A stretch of 5,588 nucleotides of DNA, taken from contig CAZGOY010000082.1 of NCBI GenBank assembly GCA_964527565.1, forward strand, positions 1-5,588, written 5' to 3'. Of this stretch, positions 1 to 5,214 are shown piece by piece. A program made the translations under genes and the position numbers. The notes under the pieces were generated by a model. That model was not told where the DNA came from. It searched no databases and was given only the letters and a program-made list of their open reading frames with translations. Numbering within the stretch: position 1 is the stretch's first letter; each line of letters begins with the position of its first letter. The DNA is from JAGXQV01 sp964527565. Lineage in GTDB: Bacteria; Pseudomonadota; Gammaproteobacteria; Burkholderiales; Sulfuricellaceae.

Positions 1-979
1 GGCGCACCCCGGCGTGGATGGTGAAGTAGTCCACGCCCTGCTCGGCCTGCTCGATGAGGGTGTCGCGGAAAATTTCCCAAGTGAGTTCCTCGGCGCGGCC
101 TTCGACTTTTTCCAGCGCTTGGTAGATCGGGACTGTTCCAATCGGCACCGGGCTGTTGCGGATAATCCATTCGCGGGTTTCGTGGATGTTCTTGCCGGTG
201 GAAAGATCCATTACCGTGTCGCCGCCCCAGCGGATGCCCCACACCATCTTCTCGACTTCCTCGCTGATGCTGGATGCCAATGCGGAATTGCCGATGTTGG
301 CGTTGATCTTGGTGAGGAAATTGCGCCCGATGATGGCCGGTTCGAGTTCCGGGTGGTTGATGTTGGCGGGGATGATGGCGCGCCCGCGGGCGATTTCGTC
401 GCGCACGAATTCCGGGGTGATGATCTGGGGAATCGCCGCGCCGAAGCTCTCGCCCCGGTGCTGGGAGAGGATCAGATCGGAGAGGCCCTCGCGGCGCTGG
501 TTCTCGCGGATGGCCACGAATTCCATCTCGGGCGTGACGATGCCGCGGCGCGCGTAGTGCATCTGGCTCACGTTCATGCCCGGCTTGGCGCGGCGCGGGG
601 TGCGGTGCAGGTTGAAGCGCAGTTCGGTAAGGTTGCTGTCGTCGAGACGCTGCTGGCCGTATTTGGAGGTCAGGCCGGTCAACTGTTCGGTGTCGTTGCG
701 GTCTTCGATCCATTTCGCGCGGATCGCCGGCAAACCCTGGCGGATGTCGATCTTCACCGCCGGGTCGGTGTAGGCGCCGGAGGTGTCGTAGACGCAGATC
801 GGCGCGTTCTTTTCGGCGCCCATGCTGGCAGGCGTGTCGCTCAAGCTGATTTCGCGCATCGGCACGCGGATGTCGGGGCGCGATCCCTGCACGTAAACCT
901 TGCGCGAGTTGGTGAAAGGCTGCACCGCGGCTTCGTCGACTTGGGCGGTGGTGTTGAGGAAAGTGGAAAGGTCGTTCAT
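1..979 (-). CDS. thiC: ThiC, phosphomethylpyrimidine synthase (N-terminal part, cut by window edge)
   Basis: ThiC is a radical-SAM enzyme that rearranges 5-aminoimidazole ribotide into HMP-P, the pyrimidine half of thiamine; it is cytosolic. I translated the minus strand from ATG at 979-977 and found 326 uninterrupted codons running off the left edge, about half of the usual ~600-640 residues. Family blocks seen: an N-terminal ThiC-associated region (residues ~15-90, with SRPDIRVPMREI near 33-44), MNVSQMHYARRGIVTPEME (135-152), PANINHPELEP (204-214), INANIGNSA (225-233), IRWGGDTVMDLSTGKNIHETR (249-269) and DYFTIHAGV (317-325). The C-terminal Cys motif for the [4Fe-4S] cluster lies outside the window. 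The start is fixed by AAGGAG at 990-985, five bases upstream, and by conserved sequence soon after. The leader carries a TPP riboswitch, so expression should fall when thiamine pyrophosphate is plentiful. No broken frame is seen. Identity is very sure. Confidence 0.97.
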   Translation of the reverse strand, partial: MNDLSTFLNTTAQVDEAAVQPFTNSRKVYVQGSRPDIRVPMREISLSDTPASMGAEKNAPICVYDTSGAYTDPAVKIDIRQGLPAIRAKWIEDRNDTEQLTGLTSKYGQQRLDDSNLTELRFNLHRTPRRAKPGMNVSQMHYARRGIVTPEMEFVAIRENQRREGLSDLILSQHRGESFGAAIPQIITPEFVRDEIARGRAIIPANINHPELEPAIIGRNFLTKINANIGNSALASSISEEVEKMVWGIRWGGDTVMDLSTGKNIHETREWIIRNSPVPIGTVPIYQALEKVEGRAEELTWEIFRDTLIEQAEQGVDYFTIHAGVR

Positions 980-982
980 GGA

Positions 983-1012
983 TGCTCCTTGAAGATAACA
1001 GCGTAAGGAGCA
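983..1012 (-). promoter_or_regulatory. Shine-Dalgarno-sequestering hairpin in the thiC leader
   Basis: In mRNA sense, TGCTCCTT (1012-1005) is a perfect reverse complement of AAGGAGCA (990-983), with a 14-base loop. The second arm contains the thiC Shine-Dalgarno AAGGAG, five bases from the ATG. Folding would hide the ribosome binding site. No U-run follows, so this is a translational sequestor, not an intrinsic terminator. It starts directly at the 3' edge of the TPP riboswitch, which is the usual place for the expression platform. The arm pairing is read from the sequence; the regulatory role is inferred from the known thiC riboswitch type. Confidence 0.75.
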
Positions 1013-1094
1013 CGGTGCTTCCCTACGGCGGCGTGACCCGCATCAGGTTCGAAGGGTGTATCTCACTCCGTATGCGGAGACCCCTAGCAAGGTG
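1011..1094 (-). promoter_or_regulatory. TPP riboswitch (THI element)
   Basis: Read on the minus strand, the leader contains the conserved THI-box pieces in the right order. These are CTAGGGG (1087-1081), a P3 hairpin CTCCG-CATA-CGGAG followed by TGAGA (1065-1061), the block CCCTTCGAACCTGATG (1056-1041), a short GC-rich P4/P5 arm, and GTAGGGAAGC (1026-1017). Helix P1 can form from TGCT (1089-1086) with AGCA (1019-1016), extended after a 2x2 internal loop by CAC/GTG. TPP binding closes P1. It precedes thiC, the most common target of this riboswitch in proteobacteria. The exact ends are approximate. Confidence 0.95.
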
Positions 1095-1098
1095 TGTG

Positions 1099-1127
1099 AA
1101 AGTAATGGAAATGTGGAATAATTGCAA
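1099..1127 (-). promoter_or_regulatory. thiC: Candidate sigma70 promoter for thiC
   Basis: On the minus strand, TTGCAA (1127-1122) could be a -35 box and TACTTT (1104-1099) a -10 box, with a 17-base spacer. Transcription would begin near 1092, just upstream of the riboswitch, which is where it must begin for the aptamer to be transcribed. Each box matches the consensus only partly (4/6 and 3/6), so position is the main support. Confidence 0.35.
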
Positions 1128-1156
1128 GGTTTATTGGCTTGAGGCGGGGACACAAA

Positions 1157-1816
1157 ATGGACATGGAACAGGCGCGGTTCAACATGGTGGAGCAGCAAAT
1201 CCGTCCTTGGGACGTGCTGGACCAGAAGGTGCTGGATCTGCTTTTCAAGATGAAACGCGAGGATTTCGTGCCCCCCGCTTGGCGCATGCTGGCGCTGGCC
1301 GACATGGACATCCCGCTGGCGCACGGCGAGAGGATGTTGAGCCCCAAGCTGGAAGCGCGCATCCTGCAGGAAACCGGCATCCGCGACGGCGAACGCATCC
1401 TGGAAATCGGCACCGGCAGCGGCTACATGACCGCTTTGCTGGCCGGCATGGCGGGTTCGGGTTCGGTGCATAGCATTGATATTGTCGCGGAATTCACCGA
1501 AAGCGCCCGTGAAAAACTGGCGCAGCACGGCATCACCAACGTCACCCTGGAAACCGGCGACGCGGCGCGCGGCTGGAGCGGCGTGGAGAACTACGATCTG
1601 GTGGTGATGACCGGTTCCCTTCCGGTGTTACCGGACGTCTGGCTGAAAGGCCTGAAAGTCGGCGCGCGCCTGTTTGCCGTGGTCGGCGAATGCCCGGTGA
1701 TGGAAGCCCGCCTGATTACCCGGCTTACCCCGGATAACTGGCAGGCGCGGGACATTTTCGAGACCTGCATCCCCCCCCTGAAGAATGCTCAAGCGGTAGA
1801 GCATTTCGTTTTCTGA
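1157..1816 (+). CDS. pcm: PCMT-family SAM-dependent methyltransferase (protein-L-isoaspartate O-methyltransferase-like)
   Basis: The 219-aa protein has the fold signature of protein-L-isoaspartate O-methyltransferase, which methylates isoaspartyl residues in aged proteins using SAM. Visible parts are the N-terminal family region MVEQQIRPWDVLD (10-22), DFVPPAW (36-42) and HGERMLSP (56-63) in place of the usual GQTISQP-like active-site loop. SAM motif I is ILEIGTGSGY (81-90), post-I acidic strand VHSIDI (104-109) and motif II YDLVVMTGSLPVLP (146-159). A Ser is kept in the active-site loop (62), but its neighbours are unlike those of classical PIMT, so the substrate may differ. ATG 1157 is chosen because GGGGA (1146-1150) lies six bases upstream; TTG 1139 would include that site, and ATG 1163 is a weaker alternative. 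It is divergent from thiC (177-bp gap) and 78 bp upstream of tolC, which has its own promoter. The family is sure; calling it true pcm is less so. Confidence 0.85.
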   Translation: MDMEQARFNMVEQQIRPWDVLDQKVLDLLFKMKREDFVPPAWRMLALADMDIPLAHGERMLSPKLEARILQETGIRDGERILEIGTGSGYMTALLAGMAGSGSVHSIDIVAEFTESAREKLAQHGITNVTLETGDAARGWSGVENYDLVVMTGSLPVLPDVWLKGLKVGARLFAVVGECPVMEARLITRLTPDNWQARDIFETCIPPLKNAQAVEHFVF

Positions 1817-1831
1817 ACCGGTTTCTGCGTA

Positions 1832-1860
1832 TTGACTGACCGGTCGGTCAGTGCTAAGTT
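1832..1860 (+). promoter_or_regulatory. Candidate sigma70 promoter of tolC
   Basis: TTGACT (1832-1837, 5/6 to the -35 consensus) and TAAGTT (1855-1860, 3/6 to the -10 consensus) are separated by exactly 17 bases. Transcription would start near 1867, giving a leader of about 28 bases before the tolC ATG at 1895. The spacer is occupied by a perfect palindrome, so the promoter is probably repressible. Confidence 0.55.
1835..1852 (+). promoter_or_regulatory. Perfect 18-bp palindromic operator, TetR-type, in the tolC promoter
   Basis: ACTGACCG-GT-CGGTCAGT is an inverted repeat with two perfect 8-bp arms around a 2-bp centre. It overlaps the end of the -35 box and fills most of the spacer, so a bound dimer would block RNA polymerase. 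Palindromes built on a GACCGGTCGGTC-like core are typical sites of TetR-family repressors, which often control efflux genes. No tetR gene lies in the window, so the regulator must be encoded elsewhere. The palindrome is seen; the protein that binds it is inferred. Confidence 0.6.
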
Positions 1861-1894
1861 AGTGGCCAATTACTTGGCGAAGGAAGTCACCATC

Positions 1895-3190
1895 ATGAAG
1901 CGTTACTCTCTGGCACTTCTGCTTCTGGCCGCATTTCCTGCCGCGCAGGCGGCCAATCTGCTCGACGTTTACGGCGAGGCCCGGCAACACGATGCCGCCT
2001 TCGCCTCGGCGCGCGCCGCTTGGCAGGCCGGCCAGGAAAAACTGCCGCAAGGGCTGGCCTTGCTGCGCCCCACCATTACCCTCGGCGCCACCCTGATTTA
2101 TAACGACGTCAGCACGCCGACCATCAGCCGCCAATATACCAACGAAGGCTTCAGCCTCAACCTCAGCCACCCGCTCTACCGCAAACAGAACCAAGTGCAG
2201 TACGAACAGGCGAAAAACCAGGTGAGCATCAGCGAAGCGCAGTTCGCCGCCGCCCGCCAGGATTTGCTGGTGCGCGTGGCGCAGGCTTATTTCGATGTGC
2301 TGCTGGCGCAGGACAACGTCGCGCTGTCCGGGGCACAGAAAACCTCCATCGCCGAGCAACTGGAACAGGCCAAGCGCAATTTCGAAGTCGGCGTGTCCAC
2401 CATCACCGACACCCATGAGGCCCAGGCACGCCATGACCTCACCTTGTCGCAGGAAATCGCCGCGCTCAACGACCTGGAAATCAAGAAACGTGCCCTGCAG
2501 CAAATTACCGGGCACGCACCCGGATTACTCGCCACCCTGGGCGGCAAATTGCCGCTAGCCTATCCCGAACCCAACGACATGGTGAAATGGGTGGAAGCAG
2601 CCGAGCAGCAAAATCTGCCTCTGCAAATCCAGCGCGCTGCCCTGGAAATCGCCAACCTCGAAATCGAGAAAAACCGCGCGGGCCATCACCCCACGGTTGA
2701 TCTGGTCGCCGGATACGGCAGTAACCGTAATGCCAGCCATCTGTTTACCGGCACCACCACCAGCCAGAACATCGGCTTGCAGTTCAGCCTGCCGCTGTAT
2801 CAGGGCGGGCTGGTCGATTCGCGCATCCGCGAGGCGGTGGCCAATCAGGACAAGGCGCGCCAAGACTTGGAGCAGATCCGTCGCCAGGTTGCCCTGCAAA
2901 GCAACCAGGCTTTCCTTGGCGTCACCAGTGGCATTGCCCAGGTAAAGGCGCTGGAGCAGGCGGTGGTTTCCGGCCAGAGCATGCTGGATTCGACGCGCAT
3001 CGGCCAGGAGGTCGGCGTGCGTACCAGCGTAGACGTGCTCAACGCCCGTCAGCAGTTATTCAGCGCCAAGCGCGATTTGTCGCAGGCGCGCTACAACGTC
3101 ATCATGAGCCAGCTCAAGCTCAAACAGGCAACTGGCACGCTTGCCGAGGAAGACCTGCAACAAGTCAACCAGTGGTTGGAAAACAAGTAA
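1895..3190 (+). CDS. tolC: TolC-family outer-membrane channel protein
   Basis: The 431-aa product is a TolC-like trimeric outer-membrane channel, the exit duct for type I secretion and RND/ABC/MFS efflux pumps. Residues 1-19 form a signal peptide (KR, then a Leu/Ala core ending in AQA, cleavage before ANLLDVY). The mature part shows the two internal repeats of the family: FSLNLSHPLYR (86-96) matches IGLQFSLPLYQGG (293-305), and FEVGVSTITDTHEAQAR (163-179) matches QEVGVRTSVDVLNARQQL (371-388). Each is followed or preceded by long Ala/Gln-rich helices, the coiled-coil barrel. Length fits TolC/type I secretion proteins (~430-490), with no long C-terminal tail. ATG 1895 is chosen for AAGGAAG (1880-1886) eight bases upstream and the signal peptide that begins there; the frame is open back to 1832, but this stretch overlaps the promoter. 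No membrane-fusion or pump gene adjoins, so the partner pump is unknown; this could be the general TolC of the cell. Confidence 0.93.
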   Translation: MKRYSLALLLLAAFPAAQAANLLDVYGEARQHDAAFASARAAWQAGQEKLPQGLALLRPTITLGATLIYNDVSTPTISRQYTNEGFSLNLSHPLYRKQNQVQYEQAKNQVSISEAQFAAARQDLLVRVAQAYFDVLLAQDNVALSGAQKTSIAEQLEQAKRNFEVGVSTITDTHEAQARHDLTLSQEIAALNDLEIKKRALQQITGHAPGLLATLGGKLPLAYPEPNDMVKWVEAAEQQNLPLQIQRAALEIANLEIEKNRAGHHPTVDLVAGYGSNRNASHLFTGTTTSQNIGLQFSLPLYQGGLVDSRIREAVANQDKARQDLEQIRRQVALQSNQAFLGVTSGIAQVKALEQAVVSGQSMLDSTRIGQEVGVRTSVDVLNARQQLFSAKRDLSQARYNVIMSQLKLKQATGTLAEEDLQQVNQWLENK

Positions 3191-3209
3191 CCCGCCATTC
3201 CTGACCGTC

Positions 3210-4196
3210 ATGGTGTTTTCCCCGCAAAAGGGCGCTGACAAGATCGCGCGCATCCCGGTCAAGGTGGTTTCCGCCGAACCCTTGCGCAAGCCGCAGTGGA
3301 TACGCGCGCAGGTGCCGGACGGCGAGAAGTACCGCGAAATCAAGCAGCTTCTGCGCGAAAAAAAACTGCATACGGTCTGCGAGGAAGCCTCCTGCCCGAA
3401 TATCGGCGAATGCTTCAACCACGGCACCGCCACCTTCATGATCCTGGGTGGCATCTGCACGCGCCGCTGCCCCTTCTGCGACGTCGCCCACGGCACGCCG
3501 CTGCCGCCCGACCCTGCCGAACCCGCCCGTCTCGCCGCTTCTATCGCGGCGCTGAAACTCAAATACGCGGTCATCACCAGCGTCGACCGCGACGACCTGC
3601 GCGATGGCGGCGCGCGCCATTACGTCGATTGCGTGCGCGCCGTGCGCGAAAACGCGCCCGCCACGCGTATCGAAATCCTGGTGCCGGACTTTCGCGGCAG
3701 GCTGGAAGCCGCGCTGGACATTCTCGGCAGCGCCCTGCCCGACGTGCTCAACCACAATCTGGAAACCGTGCCGCGCCTCTACAGGGGGGTGCGCCCCGGC
3801 GCGAATTACGCCCACTCGCTGCAATTACTGCGCGAATTCAAACGGCGTTATCCCGCAGCGGTCACCAAATCGGGCCTGATGGTCGGGCTGGGGGAAAGTG
3901 ACGAGGAAATCCTGCAAGTGATGCGCGACCTGCGCGAAAACGGCGTGGAAATGCTCACCATCGGCCAGTATCTGCAACCCACCCGACACCACCTGCCGGT
4001 CGAGCGATTCGTCGAACCGGCGCAATTCGACGCCTACCGCCGCGCCGCCGAAACGATGGGCTATTGCAACGCAGCCTGCGGGCCGATGGTGCGCTCCAGC
4101 TATTTCGCCGACAGGCAGGCGCAGGAGGTTATTGGTAGAAATTCCACGGACAATCTAGGCGGATCATCCAACGTTACGGGAAAGGGGAAAGCATGA
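3210..4196 (+). CDS. lipA: LipA, lipoyl synthase
   Basis: LipA is a radical-SAM enzyme that inserts two sulfurs into octanoyl groups on the lipoyl domains of 2-oxoacid dehydrogenases and GcvH. The protein (328 aa from this start) carries the auxiliary-cluster motif C-x4-C-x5-C (Cys57, 62, 68), the radical-SAM motif C-x3-C-x2-C (Cys83, 87, 90), and the RSSY motif whose second Ser (297) is the unusual ligand to the sacrificed [4Fe-4S] cluster. KSGLMVGLGE and the VLNHNLETV block are also standard, so the enzyme should be active. After RSSYFAD the tail is some 18 residues longer than in E. coli LipA and ends inside the ribosome binding site of the next gene. ATG 3210 lies 19 bp after the tolC stop and has no visible Shine-Dalgarno; GTG 3213 is possible. 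Reinitiation after tolC could supply ribosomes. The usual partner lipB (octanoyltransferase) is not here. Confidence 0.96.
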   Translation: MVFSPQKGADKIARIPVKVVSAEPLRKPQWIRAQVPDGEKYREIKQLLREKKLHTVCEEASCPNIGECFNHGTATFMILGGICTRRCPFCDVAHGTPLPPDPAEPARLAASIAALKLKYAVITSVDRDDLRDGGARHYVDCVRAVRENAPATRIEILVPDFRGRLEAALDILGSALPDVLNHNLETVPRLYRGVRPGANYAHSLQLLREFKRRYPAAVTKSGLMVGLGESDEEILQVMRDLRENGVEMLTIGQYLQPTRHHLPVERFVEPAQFDAYRRAAETMGYCNAACGPMVRSSYFADRQAQEVIGRNSTDNLGGSSNVTGKGKA

Positions 4197-4492
4197 CCAA
4201 GGACTACACTTACCTAGGCACACAGCGGCAAGCTCCAGCACCTGTCTTTCTGGCCGCCAACCAACGCATTGTTCTGGCGGTGATCTCTCTTGCCAGCGTC
4301 GGCTTTTTTGCCGCAGGCATCTGGCTGATCATGGGCGCTCGCGGCCCGTTTCCGGCGGAAAGCGCGCCCCTGATCGGCTACGCCTTCATCGCGGCATCAC
4401 TTGTTGATGTCGGTATCGTGCTGTTCCTGAAAAGATTTTGGGAAAAGTCCGGGCGCTCGCATGACCCTCACATTCCGCCGCACATGAGTTGA
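4193..4492 (+). CDS. Small two-helix inner-membrane protein, unknown function
   Basis: I do not recognise this 99-aa protein. It has two hydrophobic stretches long enough to span the membrane, about residues 26-48 (from RIVLAVISLAS to IWLIMGA) and 58-79 (from APLIGYAFIAA to IVLFLK). A short loop with GARGPFP joins them. The tail is basic then His/Pro-rich (KRFWEKSGRSH, then DPHIPPHMS), suggesting N- and C-termini in the cytoplasm. There is no signal peptide and no Cys. The start ATG overlaps the lipA stop in an ATGA and has a purine-rich site (AAAGGGGAAA, 4181-4190) just upstream, so it is very likely cotranslated with lipA. This coupling says only that the two are expressed together; it does not show a role in lipoylation. 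Confidence 0.75.
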   Translation: MTKDYTYLGTQRQAPAPVFLAANQRIVLAVISLASVGFFAAGIWLIMGARGPFPAESAPLIGYAFIAASLVDVGIVLFLKRFWEKSGRSHDPHIPPHMS

Positions 4493-4499
4493 CGGTGGC

Positions 4500-4709
4500 G
4501 TGAAAACCCTGGAAATCCTCAAGCATGAAATGCTGGCCGATGCCGACACCCGCGCCGGTGCCGGCCTTTCACAAAGCGAAGTGACACAACGCATGGGCAC
4601 TACTCAAAGCGGGGGGGGGGCGATGACGACATTATTTCAAGTGTTCCGTAGCGCAGCGGAAATGGGGTTGCCCATCAAGCAGGCAATCCGGGAGCAAATC
4701 GGGCGCTAG
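4500..4709 (+). CDS. Small protein with partial XRE/antitoxin-like HTH, probably degenerate
   Basis: The 69-aa frame starts at GTG, seven bases after the previous stop, with only a weak GGTGG before it. Residues 1-18 (LKHEMLADADTRA at 7-19) resemble the N-terminus of HigA/RelB-neighbour XRE antitoxins, and AGLSQSEVTQRMGTTQS (21-37) is the typical helix 2-turn-helix 3 of an XRE DNA-binding domain. Family members normally have 20-odd more residues between these two parts and go on with a (A/V)xARLESG-like recognition segment. Here the HTH stops at Gly-Gly-Gly, encoded by a run of ten G, and continues with an unrelated segment (residues 42-69) that I cannot place. Neither of the other two frames after the G run restores an XRE sequence. 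It may be a decayed antitoxin or a small rearranged gene. No toxin gene lies next to it. Confidence 0.45.
   Translation: MKTLEILKHEMLADADTRAGAGLSQSEVTQRMGTTQSGGGAMTTLFQVFRSAAEMGLPIKQAIREQIGR
4611..4620 (+). repeat. Homopolymer of ten G inside a coding frame
   Basis: Ten consecutive G follow codon 37 of the 69-aa ORF. Such tracts slip in replication and can switch genes on and off; they also attract sequencing errors. With ten G the frame stays open to 4709. With nine it ends at TGA almost at once, and with eleven (or eight) it ends at a TAG about a dozen codons on. Confidence 0.9.
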
Positions 4710-4716
4710 GGATGTG

Positions 4717-4743
4717 GGCGCAATCCCCGAAGGGTATTGCGCC
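4717..4743. repeat. REP-like GC-rich hairpin
   Basis: GGCGCAAT (4717-4724) and ATTGCGCC (4736-4743) are perfect 8-bp arms, followed inward by one C/T mismatch, a CCC/GGG stem and a GAA loop. No T-run follows on the plus strand and no matching T-run is seen on the other, so it is not a standard intrinsic terminator. The form of a GGCGCAAT...ATTGCGCC stem around a CCC/GGG core resembles repetitive extragenic palindromes found in many proteobacteria. Only one copy is in the window, so the repeat status is inferred. It sits just after the degenerate XRE ORF and could end or stabilise that transcript. Confidence 0.5.
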
Positions 4744-4914
4744 GGATGCATGACTTCCCGCCTATCCTGAAATGTCGCGTCAGTAGATTGTTTCCTTGAC
4801 GATGCAGCCGGTTCGCGGCGAAGAAAAATTCATCGCCCGGATGCCTGGTCAGTTTTGCACGTTGATTTACAGCTTTTGAGGGCGAGGATGCCGTGCTGCT
4901 AGGAGACGATGACC

Positions 4915-5214
4915 ATGAGCAGAATGCACAACCCGCCGCACCCCGGCGCAACCTTGAGAGAGGACGTATTGCCCGCGCTGGTGCTAACCGTGACAGATGC
5001 CGCAAAACAGCTTGGTGTTACCCGCGCCGCGCTGTCCCGCGTGTTGAATGAGCGTGCCGCAATCTCCCCGGAAATGGCGCTACGCCTTGAGGGTTGGTTA
5101 GGCTTGGAGAACGGCGGCCATGCCGATGCGTGGATTGCCCAACGATTAAGGTTAGATCGTGATCGCGAAGCGAGCCACGATCTGAATCGGTTGTTGGACA
5201 AGCCCGGTTTCTGA
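4915..5214 (+). CDS. higA: HigA-family antitoxin / XRE-type transcriptional regulator
   Basis: The 99-aa protein matches the HigA (VapI-like) antitoxin type, which binds the HigB ribonuclease toxin and represses its own operon. It opens with RMHNPPHPGATLRED (3-17), the hallmark start of this family. It then has an HTH from about 25 to 62: TVTDAAKQLGVTRAALSRVLNERAAISPEMALRLE (25-59). The C-terminus (DAWIAQ, then an Arg/Asp-rich stretch ending DKPGF) lacks the YDLWQA-like motif often seen. ATG 4915 is preferred since AGGAG (4901-4905) lies nine bases upstream; ATG 4909 is only three bases away. In classical operons higB precedes higA directly, but the 200 bases before this gene hold no HigB-like frame, and none follows. 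It is therefore a solitary antitoxin or a stand-alone regulator. I saw no clear promoter; TTGACG at 4796-4801 lacks a good -10 partner. Confidence 0.85.
   Translation: MSRMHNPPHPGATLREDVLPALVLTVTDAAKQLGVTRAALSRVLNERAAISPEMALRLEGWLGLENGGHADAWIAQRLRLDRDREASHDLNRLLDKPGF

Noticed and set aside
14..1006. Long plus-strand open frame of 330 codons over the left end
   Set aside because: It lies opposite thiC, whose translation is unmistakable; the plus frame is a GC-rich mirror of it with no recognisable motifs.
1095..1122. Plus-strand promoter for the methyltransferase (AATAAT at 1117-1122 as -10)
   Set aside because: The -10 is fair, but the only possible -35 (TGTGAA, 1095-1100) is poor; not strong enough to list.
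1043..1528. Minus-strand open frame covering the riboswitch and the start of the methyltransferase
   Set aside because: It overlaps the TPP riboswitch and the coding strand of a well-recognised methyltransferase and has no family features.
1832..1894. TTG start at 1832 for the TolC protein
   Set aside because: It would put coding sequence over the promoter and operator and add 21 residues before a good signal peptide; ATG 1895 has a proper Shine-Dalgarno.
3141..3209. Start of LipA inside the end of tolC
   Set aside because: The extra 23 residues would be encoded within the tolC reading region and are not LipA-like; ATG 3210 fits the family length better.
3165..3824. 219-codon minus-strand open frame opposite lipA
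   Set aside because: A shadow of lipA codon bias; no motifs, and the plus-strand gene is certain.
1..4492. ThiC, the methyltransferase and LipA all use SAM, suggesting a SAM-linked cluster
   Set aside because: The three belong to different pathways, thiC is on the opposite strand with its own control, and SAM use is too common for this to mean a joint system.
4706..5005. Minus-strand frame of 99 codons covering the REP-like hairpin and the start of higA
   Set aside because: It runs through the hairpin and opposite a recognised HigA start; composition is Arg/Ser-rich as in spurious frames.
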